This document shows, piece after piece, positions 24,828-31,558 of a stretch of 33,208 nucleotides of DNA (position 1 is its first letter; the number at the start of each line of letters is the position of its first letter). The position numbers and the translations under genes were made by a program. Under the pieces are notes generated by a model. That model worked only from the letters and a program-made list of their open reading frames with translations. It ran no database searches and was not told the origin of the DNA. The DNA comes from an uncultured Butyricicoccus sp. GTDB taxonomy: Bacteria; Bacillota; Clostridia; Oscillospirales; Butyricicoccaceae. The DNA lies in contig CAJUDU010000006.1 of assembly GCA_910584935.1 (NCBI GenBank), forward strand, positions 34,561 through 67,768, written 5' to 3'.

Positions 24828-26417
24828 ATGTTTGAACGTACCAGCGGTGTGCTGATGCACATCACTTCTTTGCCATCCCCACATGGGATTGGTTCCCTTG
24901 GTAAAGCTGCTTATGATTTTGTGGATTTTTTGCAAGCTGCGGGACAACGCTATTGGCAGGTATTGCCCCTTGGGCATACTGGGTTTGGCGATTCCCCTTA
25001 CCAGTGCTTTTCTGCTGCCGCAGGAAATTATTTGATGATTGATTTGGATATGTTGGAGCAGGATGGATTGCTTACCAAAGAAGAAATTCAGCAGGCAGAA
25101 TTTAATCATTCGCCCGATAAAGTGGAATATGAATTGCTTGCCGCAAGCCGTCCGCCGTTGCTGCGCAAGGCGTTTGCGCGTGTGGATGATGAAATGCAGC
25201 TAGAAATTACAGCGTTCCGCCGCCGTAACCGTTCTTGGATTGAAGATTATATGCTGTTTATGGCGCTGAAAGAGGAGAAATTTGAAGGGCGTGCTCTGTG
25301 GGATTGGACAGATGAGGAAGTCCGCAGCCGCGTACCAGCGGCGATGAAAGCAGCGCGCGAAGAACTGAAAGAGGAAATGGATTTCCGGGTATTTTTACAA
25401 TATCTGTTCTTCAAGCAGTGGGATGCACTGCATGAATATGCAAATGCCCATGGCGTGCAAATCATTGGCGATATCCCAATTTATGTGTCACCAGACAGCG
25501 CTGACGTTTGGCAGCATCCAACATTATTTAAAGTCGGCAGCGACTTTAAACCGAAAAAGGTCGCTGGTGTGCCGCCTGATTATTATTCCGAAACCGGTCA
25601 GCTTTGGGGTAATCCGGTTTATGATTGGAAAATCCATGAAGAGGAAAATTATAAATGGTGGATTTGGCGCATTAAAAGCAATTTAGCGCTGTTTGATGTC
25701 ATTCGGATTGACCATTTCCGTGGGTTGGAATCTTATTGGGAAGTTTCCGCAAAAGCTGAAAACGCAATCAAAGGGCGTTGGTGCAAAGGCCCTGGCATGA
25801 AGTTGTTCCATGCGCTGGAAGCCGAGCTGGGCAAACTGCCCATTGTTGCCGAGGATTTGGGTATCATTACTGATAAGGTACGGGAATTGCTGGAGGAAAG
25901 CGGTTTCCCAGGCATGAAAGTGCTGATTTTTGGCTTTGATGTGTGGAATGATAATGAACATTTACCGCATAATTATAAGCCGAATATGATTGTTTATACC
26001 TCAACGCATGATAGCCAGAGTATTTGCGAACAGATTATGGATATCTGCAACGATGCCGAAAAGGAATTTGCATACCAGTATTTGCGCACTTCCCATCAGG
26101 AGGCAATGGGCTGGAGCGCAATCAAAACCGTATGGGCTTCCCCGGCAAATATTACGATGACAACCATGCAGGATATTTTATCCCTGGGTGCGGATGCCCG
26201 GATGAATGTACCGTCTACCTTGGGCGGCAACTGGGCTTGGCGTGTCCGCAAAGAAGGGATTAACGAAAAAGTGGCAAAAATGTTGTGTGAAATTACTAAG
26301 ACATATAAACGCTATAAACCATATCAGCCGCCAGTAAAACACAGCCGTAAACCAGTCGAAAAATCCACTGCGGCACAGCAGGAAAAGATAAAAGAACAAC
26401 CAGAAACAGAATCATAA
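24828..26417 (+). CDS. malQ: 4-alpha-glucanotransferase (amylomaltase)
   Basis: 529 aa, GH77. It moves maltosyl or longer glucan chains between malto-oligosaccharides and releases glucose, in glycogen or maltodextrin use in the cytoplasm. The N-terminus is typical (RTSGVLMHITSLPSPHGIGSLG and GHTGFGDSPYQCFSAAAGN). The catalytic residues fall where expected: nucleophile Asp295 in VIRIDHFRG, acid/base Glu342 in VAEDLG and Asp395 in STHDS. The last 40 residues (after TYKRYKPYQPP) are a polar Lys/Gln/Glu-rich tail that typical amylomaltases lack. RBS TGGAGGTT precedes the ATG. The gph-LUD gene follows after 28 bp and is probably cotranscribed. Confidence 0.96.
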   Translation: MFERTSGVLMHITSLPSPHGIGSLGKAAYDFVDFLQAAGQRYWQVLPLGHTGFGDSPYQCFSAAAGNYLMIDLDMLEQDGLLTKEEIQQAEFNHSPDKVEYELLAASRPPLLRKAFARVDDEMQLEITAFRRRNRSWIEDYMLFMALKEEKFEGRALWDWTDEEVRSRVPAAMKAAREELKEEMDFRVFLQYLFFKQWDALHEYANAHGVQIIGDIPIYVSPDSADVWQHPTLFKVGSDFKPKKVAGVPPDYYSETGQLWGNPVYDWKIHEEENYKWWIWRIKSNLALFDVIRIDHFRGLESYWEVSAKAENAIKGRWCKGPGMKLFHALEAELGKLPIVAEDLGIITDKVRELLEESGFPGMKVLIFGFDVWNDNEHLPHNYKPNMIVYTSTHDSQSICEQIMDICNDAEKEFAYQYLRTSHQEAMGWSAIKTVWASPANITMTTMQDILSLGADARMNVPSTLGGNWAWRVRKEGINEKVAKMLCEITKTYKRYKPYQPPVKHSRKPVEKSTAAQQEKIKEQPETES

Positions 26418-26445
26418 GATGTTGTAAAGAGGTGTAGCATGGAAA

Positions 26446-27672
26446 ATGAAATATCAAGCTGCAATTTTTGATTTGGATGGCACATTGCTGAATACATTAG
26501 GTGATTTGGCAGATGCGGTGAATGCCGCGATTGTACCGCATGGGCTTGCCGCTGTGAATGAGGAACAAGTGCGCCAGCGTGTTGGCAATGGCGTGCGCAA
26601 TCTTATCCGGCGGTCAATGCCTGAAGGGATGCCAGATCAGGATATTGATGATTGCCTTGCTGTATTCCGTGAATATTACAATGTGCATTTGATGGATCAG
26701 ACAAGTCCATATCCAGGGATGCGTGAGGTGCTTAAAACCCTAAAAAATGCCGACATGAAAGTTGCGGTGCTTTCCAACAAATATGACCCGGCAACCAAGG
26801 CACTCATTGCGCATTTTTTCCCGGATATGGTGGATATCACATTCGGGGAACGCCCAGGCGTGCCCCGCAAGCCTGACCCCGCTTCTTGTTTGGAAGCCAT
26901 GGAGCGCCTTGGCGCAACACCTGAAACAACCGTTTATATCGGTGACAGTGCCGTGGATATCCAGACGGCACAAAATGCTGGGCTGGATTGTATCAGCGTG
27001 ACCTGGGGGTTCCGCAGCCGACAGGAACTTATTGAAAGCCATGCTTCTGTGCTTGCAGATAGCCCACAGGAATTGCTTTCCATATTGGTTGGCATTCATG
27101 CGGAGGATATTGCGAAAGCATTTACAGCTCATGGGTTTGGATTCCATTGGTTTGCAAACCGTGCGCAGGCGGTAGCATATCTGACAAAAGAATGCGCTGG
27201 CAAAAGAGTCGGTTTTGGCGGCTCAATGACGCTGGATGAAATTGGCGCGTTTGATGCGCTGTCAGATACAGCTGATGTGCATTGGCACTGGAAAGGTGAA
27301 GCGCCGGTAATGGATGCCGAAGTTTTTGTCACTTCTGCCAATGCGTTGTCGATGAATGGGCAAGTTGTCAACATTGATGGGGCGTGCAACCGGGTTGCGG
27401 CGTCGCTTTGGGGCGCACAGGAATGTTTTGTAGTATGCGGGAAAAATAAGCTGGAACCCGATTTGGAAACCGCAATGCACCGGGCGCGGATGGTTGCGGC
27501 GCCTAGAAATGCACAGCGGCTTCAGAAAAAGACACCGTGCGCGGTGGATGGCAAATGTCATGACTGCCAAAGCCCGGAAAGGATTTGCCGCGCCATGGTG
27601 GTTTTAATGGCGCCGCCAATTCCGATGAAACGATATGAAATTATCCTGATTGATGAAGTTTTAGGGTATTAA
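26446..27672 (+). CDS. HAD phosphatase (Gph/PpaX-like) fused to a LUD domain
   Basis: 408 aa in one uninterrupted frame. Residues 1-215 are a HAD-IA hydrolase: DLDGT at 9-13 with nucleophile Asp9 and Asp11, the VAVLSNKYD motif, Lys in PRKPDP and GDSAVDIQTAQNAG. Relatives hydrolyse phosphoglycolate or pyrophosphate. Residues about 220-408 are a LUD (LutC/YkgG, DUF162) domain with VGFGGSMTLDEIGAFDAL, FVTSANALSMNGQVVNIDG, CNRVAASLWG and a C-terminal Cys group (GKCHDCQSPERIC) that could hold metal. LUD proteins act in lactate oxidation or are of unknown role. The join at residue 216 is direct and in frame; both halves look intact. AGAGGTG stands 12 bases before the ATG; another ATG at 26439 opens only a short frame. 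Confidence 0.88.
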   Translation: MKYQAAIFDLDGTLLNTLGDLADAVNAAIVPHGLAAVNEEQVRQRVGNGVRNLIRRSMPEGMPDQDIDDCLAVFREYYNVHLMDQTSPYPGMREVLKTLKNADMKVAVLSNKYDPATKALIAHFFPDMVDITFGERPGVPRKPDPASCLEAMERLGATPETTVYIGDSAVDIQTAQNAGLDCISVTWGFRSRQELIESHASVLADSPQELLSILVGIHAEDIAKAFTAHGFGFHWFANRAQAVAYLTKECAGKRVGFGGSMTLDEIGAFDALSDTADVHWHWKGEAPVMDAEVFVTSANALSMNGQVVNIDGACNRVAASLWGAQECFVVCGKNKLEPDLETAMHRARMVAAPRNAQRLQKKTPCAVDGKCHDCQSPERICRAMVVLMAPPIPMKRYEIILIDEVLGY

Positions 27673-27680
27673 ATGCACTG

Positions 27681-27741
27681 CGCAACCATTGGTTGCGGGT
27701 TTTCAAGCCCGGCATGGTAGCATTCCTTGCCGGGTTTTGTT
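27681..27741 (+). terminator. Tandem hairpins ending the malQ-gph operon
   Basis: CGCAACC-att-GGTTGCG (27681-27697) followed by GGTTTT, and CCCGGCA (27708-27714) with TGCCGGG (27728-27734) followed by TTTTGTT. The second is the better terminator. Confidence 0.75.
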
Positions 27742-27816
27742 ATGCTGTGGATGGAAAAAAGGGAATGCGGATTTACCCACACGCAAATAATATCCCTGAA
27801 AATGGAGGTCTTATGG

Positions 27817-28416
27817 ATGACATTTGGTGAAAAATTAGTGCAGCTCCGGCGGGCACGCGGCTTATCCCAGGAAGCCCTTGCGGAAGCAGTCGGCGTATCC
27901 CGGCAGGCAGTAAGCAAATGGGAATTGGGTACGGCTGCCCCGGAAGTCGATAAAATCCTTGCGCTTGCGGATTTTTATGGCGTTACAACCGATTATTTGT
28001 TGCGGGTAGAAATGGCGCCTGCCCCGATGGAGCAAAAAACATCTGCGCCACGCCCGATTTTGGCAATGGGTATCGCCCTTGCAGGGTGTGCGGCAGGATT
28101 GGTGTTAATTGCCTGGAACCTGTATGAATGGCTGCAAATTGCAGGCGTTGTGCTGCAAATTATTGCAGGTATCGCAGGCGTGGCATATTTCCTGCAATTA
28201 TGCCAGTCACAAGTGAAAGATGGGAAACTATGGCTTAAACGCTATGCACGGTTTGCCATTTGGCTGGAAGCGCCATATCCGGTTGGCTGGCTTGTGCATG
28301 GGCTTTTTTGGATCAAACAAGGCATGAATTTTATGGATTGGATTCCGGTGAGTCTGCTGGCTTATTTTGCGCTTTGTATGGGTGTGACCATATGGTCATT
28401 TGACCGGAAAAAGTAA
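27817..28416 (+). CDS. XRE-family regulator with C-terminal membrane helices
   Basis: 199 aa from the ATG at 27817, eight bases after GGAGG; an ATG at 27813 is out of frame and the frame's extension to 27727 covers the terminator. Residues 1-63 are a clear Cro/CI-type helix-turn-helix (GEKLVQLRRARGLSQEALAE, VSRQAVSKWELG, PEVDKILALADFYGVTTDYLL). After a Pro-rich linker come about four hydrophobic helices (residues 80-135 and 145-195). Regulators of this layout are common in Clostridia and may sense a membrane signal. The target is unknown. The downstream hairpin belongs to the genes on the opposite strand but may serve both. Confidence 0.85.
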   Translation: MTFGEKLVQLRRARGLSQEALAEAVGVSRQAVSKWELGTAAPEVDKILALADFYGVTTDYLLRVEMAPAPMEQKTSAPRPILAMGIALAGCAAGLVLIAWNLYEWLQIAGVVLQIIAGIAGVAYFLQLCQSQVKDGKLWLKRYARFAIWLEAPYPVGWLVHGLFWIKQGMNFMDWIPVSLLAYFALCMGVTIWSFDRKK

Positions 28417-28457
28417 AAAAAACGCCCCGCCGCAGGGAAATGAACTGCGGCGGGGCG
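28414..28457 (-). terminator. Terminator shared by convergent genes
   Basis: CGCCCCGCCGCAG (28423-28435) and CTGCGGCGGGGCG (28445-28457) form a perfect 13-bp stem. On the minus strand it is followed by a run of T (A run 28414-28422 on +), making a strong terminator for the small membrane-protein genes. Confidence 0.88.
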
Positions 28458-28467
28458 AAAGTATTGC

Positions 28468-28926
28468 TTAAATAGACCAAAAGCCTAAAAACAGATTCCA
28501 AAGGTTAAGTATCGCATAGATGCAAATTAAAAGTGCAATTGCCAGCGCAATGCGTGACTGCATATTCATGCGGCGAAATTCGCGGAGATAAACCAATATG
28601 AAGAATAGCACAAAAACCGGCGTGCCCAATCCAACAATAACCAGCATGAAAAACTGCCAGATCGGCTGAAAAATGTCGCCTAAAATACGGCTGATTTGCG
28701 ATAAAATAGGATTATAGAGCCAGAACTGCCATACCGAATCGGGCACAAAATCTGTAAGGGAACATTGTGGACATCCTAAAGCATATTTCAAAAATGAGAG
28801 CAGTAATGTTGCCGCGATAAGGATTGTGAAACTGCGGCGGTATTGCAGATGTGGGATAAATTTGCTGAGCATATAGATAACCCATATCCCAAGCACGATA
28901 ATCAGTAAGGCAACCAGATAAGACAT
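28468..28926 (-). CDS. Four-helix membrane protein, apparent fusion of two small neighbouring families
   Basis: 152 aa, start ATG at 28926 nine bases after GGAG. The N-terminal half (two helices around YRRSFTILIAATLLLSFLKY) resembles the 61-aa protein encoded at 29272-29457 (SRRNVAILIIGALICLMC). The C-terminal half (VFVLFFILVYLREFRRMNMQSRIALAIALLI) resembles the 92-aa protein encoded at 28965-29243 (MALIFFTLVYLRSFPHMSKQQRIWLGLLIL). Its length is close to the sum of the two. No known family recognised; function unknown. It is the last gene of a four-gene minus-strand run. Confidence 0.75.
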   Translation of the reverse strand: MSYLVALLIIVLGIWVIYMLSKFIPHLQYRRSFTILIAATLLLSFLKYALGCPQCSLTDFVPDSVWQFWLYNPILSQISRILGDIFQPIWQFFMLVIVGLGTPVFVLFFILVYLREFRRMNMQSRIALAIALLICIYAILNLWNLFLGFWSI

Positions 28927-28964
28927 AATATTATCTCCATGAAAGATTATAGCGAAGCAAACTT

Positions 28965-29243
28965 TTAGAACAGCCAGTCCAAGCGCTCAAAGGCAGTAAG
29001 CCAAATATTAAAGTAGCTACCCGTGGGTTTATAGGCTAAAATGATAAAAATCATAAAGAAGAAATGGTAAAAGCTAAGGATAAGTAAACCGAGCCAGATA
29101 CGTTGTTGTTTGCTCATATGTGGGAAACTGCGGAGATAAACCAATGTGAAAAAAATCAGCGCCATTGGCGGCACACAGATCAGAATCGCCCGCCAAAGCC
29201 ACTCTATGCTATCTAACACAATGCGAATGATATTCGTACCCAT
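28965..29243 (-). CDS. Small membrane protein, LVYxRxFPHMSK family
   Basis: 92 aa from the ATG at 29243, six bases after AGAGGG; the frame goes back to 29303 without an RBS. Two hydrophobic helices surround the motif FFTLVYLRSFPHMSKQQRIWLG, shared with the products of 29470-29691 and 30007-30273 and with the C-terminal half of the 152-aa protein. No known function. It is probably cotranscribed with its neighbours. Confidence 0.75.
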   Translation of the reverse strand: MGTNIIRIVLDSIEWLWRAILICVPPMALIFFTLVYLRSFPHMSKQQRIWLGLLILSFYHFFFMIFIILAYKPTGSYFNIWLTAFERLDWLF

Positions 29244-29271
29244 AAAAAGCCCTCTGTGATATCTGACATAT

Positions 29272-29457
29272 TTAGTGAAAGAAACCGCCGATGCCCCATA
29301 CAAGCATCATTTGTGAAAATGGGTGCATACACATCAGGCAAATCAGTGCGCCAATAATCAAAATTGCAACATTACGGCGTGATTTCCCGGCGGGAACAGA
29401 TGAAATTGTTGCATAAAGGATATAAGCAGCTAATAGGGAAACAATCCAGAAGGTCAT
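29272..29457 (-). CDS. Small two-helix membrane protein
   Basis: 61 aa if it starts at the ATG at 29457, six bases after AGGTG; a GTG three codons earlier (29466) is possible. Helices at about 2-20 and 28-45 flank a short basic loop (AGKSRRN). It resembles the N-terminal half of the 152-aa protein. The gap to the upstream stop is 12 bp and to the downstream start 28 bp. No family recognised. Confidence 0.65.
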   Translation of the reverse strand: MTFWIVSLLAAYILYATISSVPAGKSRRNVAILIIGALICLMCMHPFSQMMLVWGIGGFFH

Positions 29458-29469
29458 AACATTCACCTG

Positions 29470-29691
29470 TTAATACGGATGGCTTAATGCAAAGCAAACA
29501 TAAAAGATAATCAATCCGAGCGCAAGAATAGGAGCCCCAAGCCAGATGCGGTGTTGTTTGCTCATATGTGGGAACCGCCGGATATAAACCAACGAGAAAA
29601 ATATAAATGCAGTTGGCGGTACGCATATGATAAGCGTCCATAAGAGCCATTCTAAGGCATTTCCTATAACGTTAATTATATGGAGCATCAT
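29470..29691 (-). CDS. Small membrane protein, LVYxRxFPHMSK family
   Basis: 73 aa, ATG at 29691 (a second ATG follows directly) after GGAGGAAG. Two helices flank FFSLVYIRRFPHMSKQHRIWLG. It is a close paralogue of the 92-aa protein at 28965-29243 (INVIGNALEWLL against IRIVLDSIEWLW at the N-terminus). First gene of the intact four-gene run. Function unknown. Confidence 0.75.
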   Translation of the reverse strand: MMLHIINVIGNALEWLLWTLIICVPPTAFIFFSLVYIRRFPHMSKQHRIWLGAPILALGLIIFYVCFALSHPY

Positions 29692-29761
29692 TACTTCCTC
29701 CGTTTTATATCAGTAATTAGGCGGTAAATAGGGACATCTCAGTTTGAGCATATTCATGCAT

Positions 29762-29815
29762 TTATAAGAGCCAATCTAAACTATTCTCTATGATATTTGT
29801 GAATGCACTAATTAT
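29762..29815 (-). pseudogene. Fossil N-terminus of another small membrane-protein paralogue
   Basis: The 315-bp stretch 29692-30006 has no intact gene. Within it the minus strand codes for FTNIIENSLDWLL followed by a stop (29762-29764), matching the N-terminus INVIGNALEWLLW of the adjacent 73-aa gene. The nucleotide sequences also match (ATAAGAGCCAATCTAA here, ATAAGAGCCATTCTAA there). The rest of the paralogue is missing or unrecognisable. In the remaining bases I see nothing else. Confidence 0.6.
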
Positions 29816-30006
29816 AAAGACCCCTTATTCAGAAGCAGGAAAGGTAACTTTATGCTTGCGCAACGATTGAATGGTAAGCGCTACATTCATGCATTATCAT
29901 AGTGGGGGAAATCAATACACGACCATCTAAATAGGTATGTTCTTCGCTAATATTAACAGTACCATTTCAGAGAAAAAGAGAATTTGCCATAAACGATTCT
30001 TTTCGT

Positions 30007-30273
30007 TTAAAATAAAGTGATTTGAAACATCCATTTCCAATGCCGGAATATCACATACCAAAGCGCATATGGATAATCCGAAATCCCTAATTCTGGTATA
30101 TGAAGTGCAAGATAAATGGTTAAAAGACAAAATCCATAAGCGAAAAGAGCTACTCCACGTTGAATGCGCCATTTTTTGCTTTTGCATGGGAAAATTCGGA
30201 CATATACCAAAAGAAAGAATATAAATCCAGCCGGCAATATACATATACAAAATAAAAACCAGCAAATATCCAT
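30007..30273 (-). CDS. Divergent small membrane protein of the same family
   Basis: 88 aa, ATG at 30273 eight bases after GGGAG. The segment PAGFIFFLLVYVRIFPCKSKKWRIQRG aligns with the FFSLVYIRRFPHMSKQHRIWLG of its paralogues, which picks this frame over an overlapping 112-aa frame. The C-terminal 35 residues (ISDYPYALWYVIFRHWKWM) are not shared. Function unknown. Confidence 0.65.
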   Translation of the reverse strand: MDICWFLFCICILPAGFIFFLLVYVRIFPCKSKKWRIQRGVALFAYGFCLLTIYLALHIPELGISDYPYALWYVIFRHWKWMFQITLF

Positions 30274-30390
30274 AATTACGCTCCCTTATTTGAGAAATAA
30301 CAGAGGAAAACAGCGTGCTAGATTGTATTAGCCGTAATCACTTATCCTTATCAGTAAAATAGTTGCTATATAAAAATAGATGTTACTTTA

Positions 30391-31290
30391 TTAGCGGTCA
30401 AAACGAACAACAGTTGTCTGATTATTAGCACAATAACGAGATATACTGCGAGGAGTAATGAGATTTTTCCCATTTATTTCGCTGGTACCATCAATAATAT
30501 AAGACCCATTAGAGCCGTGGTAATATGCACACGCTGCTAGTAGAGAGCAATACCATGTTGCACGTGAACGACTGATATTCAGATCTGTGGTTAAGAGTGA
30601 ATAAGGTTTACCCTTTTGAGCATATGCGAAATCCATAGCGTTACCAATAGTTTGCGCGGATGCATGAGTTAAACGATAAATAATGCTGTGCTGATTAAAA
30701 AATCGTTCATCACAAAGAATGCCGCAGCAAACTCCACTTGAAACAGCTTCTATGACACGAATATAGTGCTGTTGATATGTAGGAGAATAATGTATTCCTT
30801 CTACGAGAGCGATATGTCCAGTTACACCAAAACCGCCAGCAGCTTCATAAACAATGTCCCCTTTTTTGACCTTATCTAAAAGTCCATGCGTAGAAGTATA
30901 AGCTGTTGCTTGAGGAAGCGTTTCAGTATGATGCCACCATTTTTCCAATGATTCACGGGGTTCAATTGCTGACGCATTACGTATTTGTTGGCGGTATAAT
31001 TCGCGTTCTAGGCGATATTGCTCTCTTATTTTACTAAGAGATTCATTATTTTCTAGATTAGAGATACATTGTTCGGAATATGCATCAAGGGATAACCCAC
31101 TTTCGTTGTAATTATCAATAAAACTGTGATAATCCAACGTGACAAACTTGTCCATTTCTTCTGCAACCGTACAATATTCACGGTATGCCATGTCAAGTTC
31201 TTCCTCTGTTGCACCAGTAGCAAATGCCACGCAGGTCAGCAAAGACGCAAAAAAGATACAACAACCAAGCTGTTTCAGAAATTTTTTCAA
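30391..31290 (-). CDS. Secreted permuted NlpC/P60 (YiiX/YebB-like) cysteine hydrolase
   Basis: 299 aa from a TTG start that follows AAAGGAGAGA. A signal peptide occupies residues 1-25 (KKFLKQLGCCIFFASLLTCVAFA); the Cys at 20 does not sit in a good lipobox, so signal peptidase I cleavage is likelier. Residues 30-125 are helical. The catalytic part has the permuted papain order: KKGDIVYEAAGG, His159 in VTGHIALVEG, Glu181 in RVIEAV, then Cys248 in KPYSLLTTDL...TWYCSLLAACAYY. Proteins of this class cleave amide or ester bonds of peptidoglycan peptides or lipids; which one cannot be told. The gene is AT-richer than the CIS operon and the metabolic genes. Confidence 0.8.
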   Translation of the reverse strand: MKKFLKQLGCCIFFASLLTCVAFATGATEEELDMAYREYCTVAEEMDKFVTLDYHSFIDNYNESGLSLDAYSEQCISNLENNESLSKIREQYRLERELYRQQIRNASAIEPRESLEKWWHHTETLPQATAYTSTHGLLDKVKKGDIVYEAAGGFGVTGHIALVEGIHYSPTYQQHYIRVIEAVSSGVCCGILCDERFFNQHSIIYRLTHASAQTIGNAMDFAYAQKGKPYSLLTTDLNISRSRATWYCSLLAACAYYHGSNGSYIIDGTSEINGKNLITPRSISRYCANNQTTVVRFDR

Positions 31291-31337
31291 GAAAAATCTC
31301 TCCTTTCAAAGTACAAGAGGTTTCATAGTTTGTAATT

Positions 31338-31379
31338 GGTATCCGGATAACCTGTTACTATACTATCATGGGATAACCT
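31338..31379 (-). promoter_or_regulatory. Possible promoter/operator of the secreted hydrolase gene
   Basis: Two direct repeats GGATAACCT (31345-31353 and 31371-31379, + strand) lie 26 bp apart; the first is part of a near-palindrome (31338-31352). Between them, on the minus strand, TATAGT (31357-31362) could be a -10 box. No good -35 box is visible, which fits an activator-dependent promoter. Confidence 0.4.
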
Positions 31380-31456
31380 TAAAATATATAGGCATTTTAC
31401 ACAGGGAAAATTTTTATTTTTGTGAATAATTTTTTGTAACACTTTTTTATTTTTAC

Positions 31457-31493
31457 TAAAAAAAACTCCCTGTCAGATGTGTCTGACAGGGAG
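31457..31493 (-). terminator. Terminator of the transporter gene
   Basis: CTCCCTGTCAGA (31466-31477) and TCTGACAGGGAG (31482-31493) form a perfect 12-bp stem with a 4-nt loop; on the minus strand a run of T follows. Confidence 0.88.
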
Positions 31494-31509
31494 AAATGAA
31501 GTTTTTGGA

Positions 31510-31556
31510 CCGCCTTTTTACAAAAAGGCGGTGGGGTGCAGGGGCAAAGCCCCTGC
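31510..31556. repeat. Two palindromes between transporter stop and terminator
   Basis: CCGCCTTTTT-ac-AAAAAGGCGG (31510-31531) and GCAGGGGC-aaa-GCCCCTGC (31538-31556) stand side by side. Together with the terminator they make three hairpins in a row. Such elements are, from memory, dispersed in related genomes. Confidence 0.6.
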
Positions 31557-31558
31557 TC

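Noticed and set aside
29927..30265. Minus-strand 112-aa hydrophobic frame
   Set aside because: The overlapping frame 30007-30273 has an RBS and the shared LVYVRIFP motif of its paralogues.
30391..31290. The secreted hydrolase as a CIS effector
   Set aside because: It has an N-terminal signal peptide, its own promoter region, opposite strand and lies more than 7 kb from the operon.
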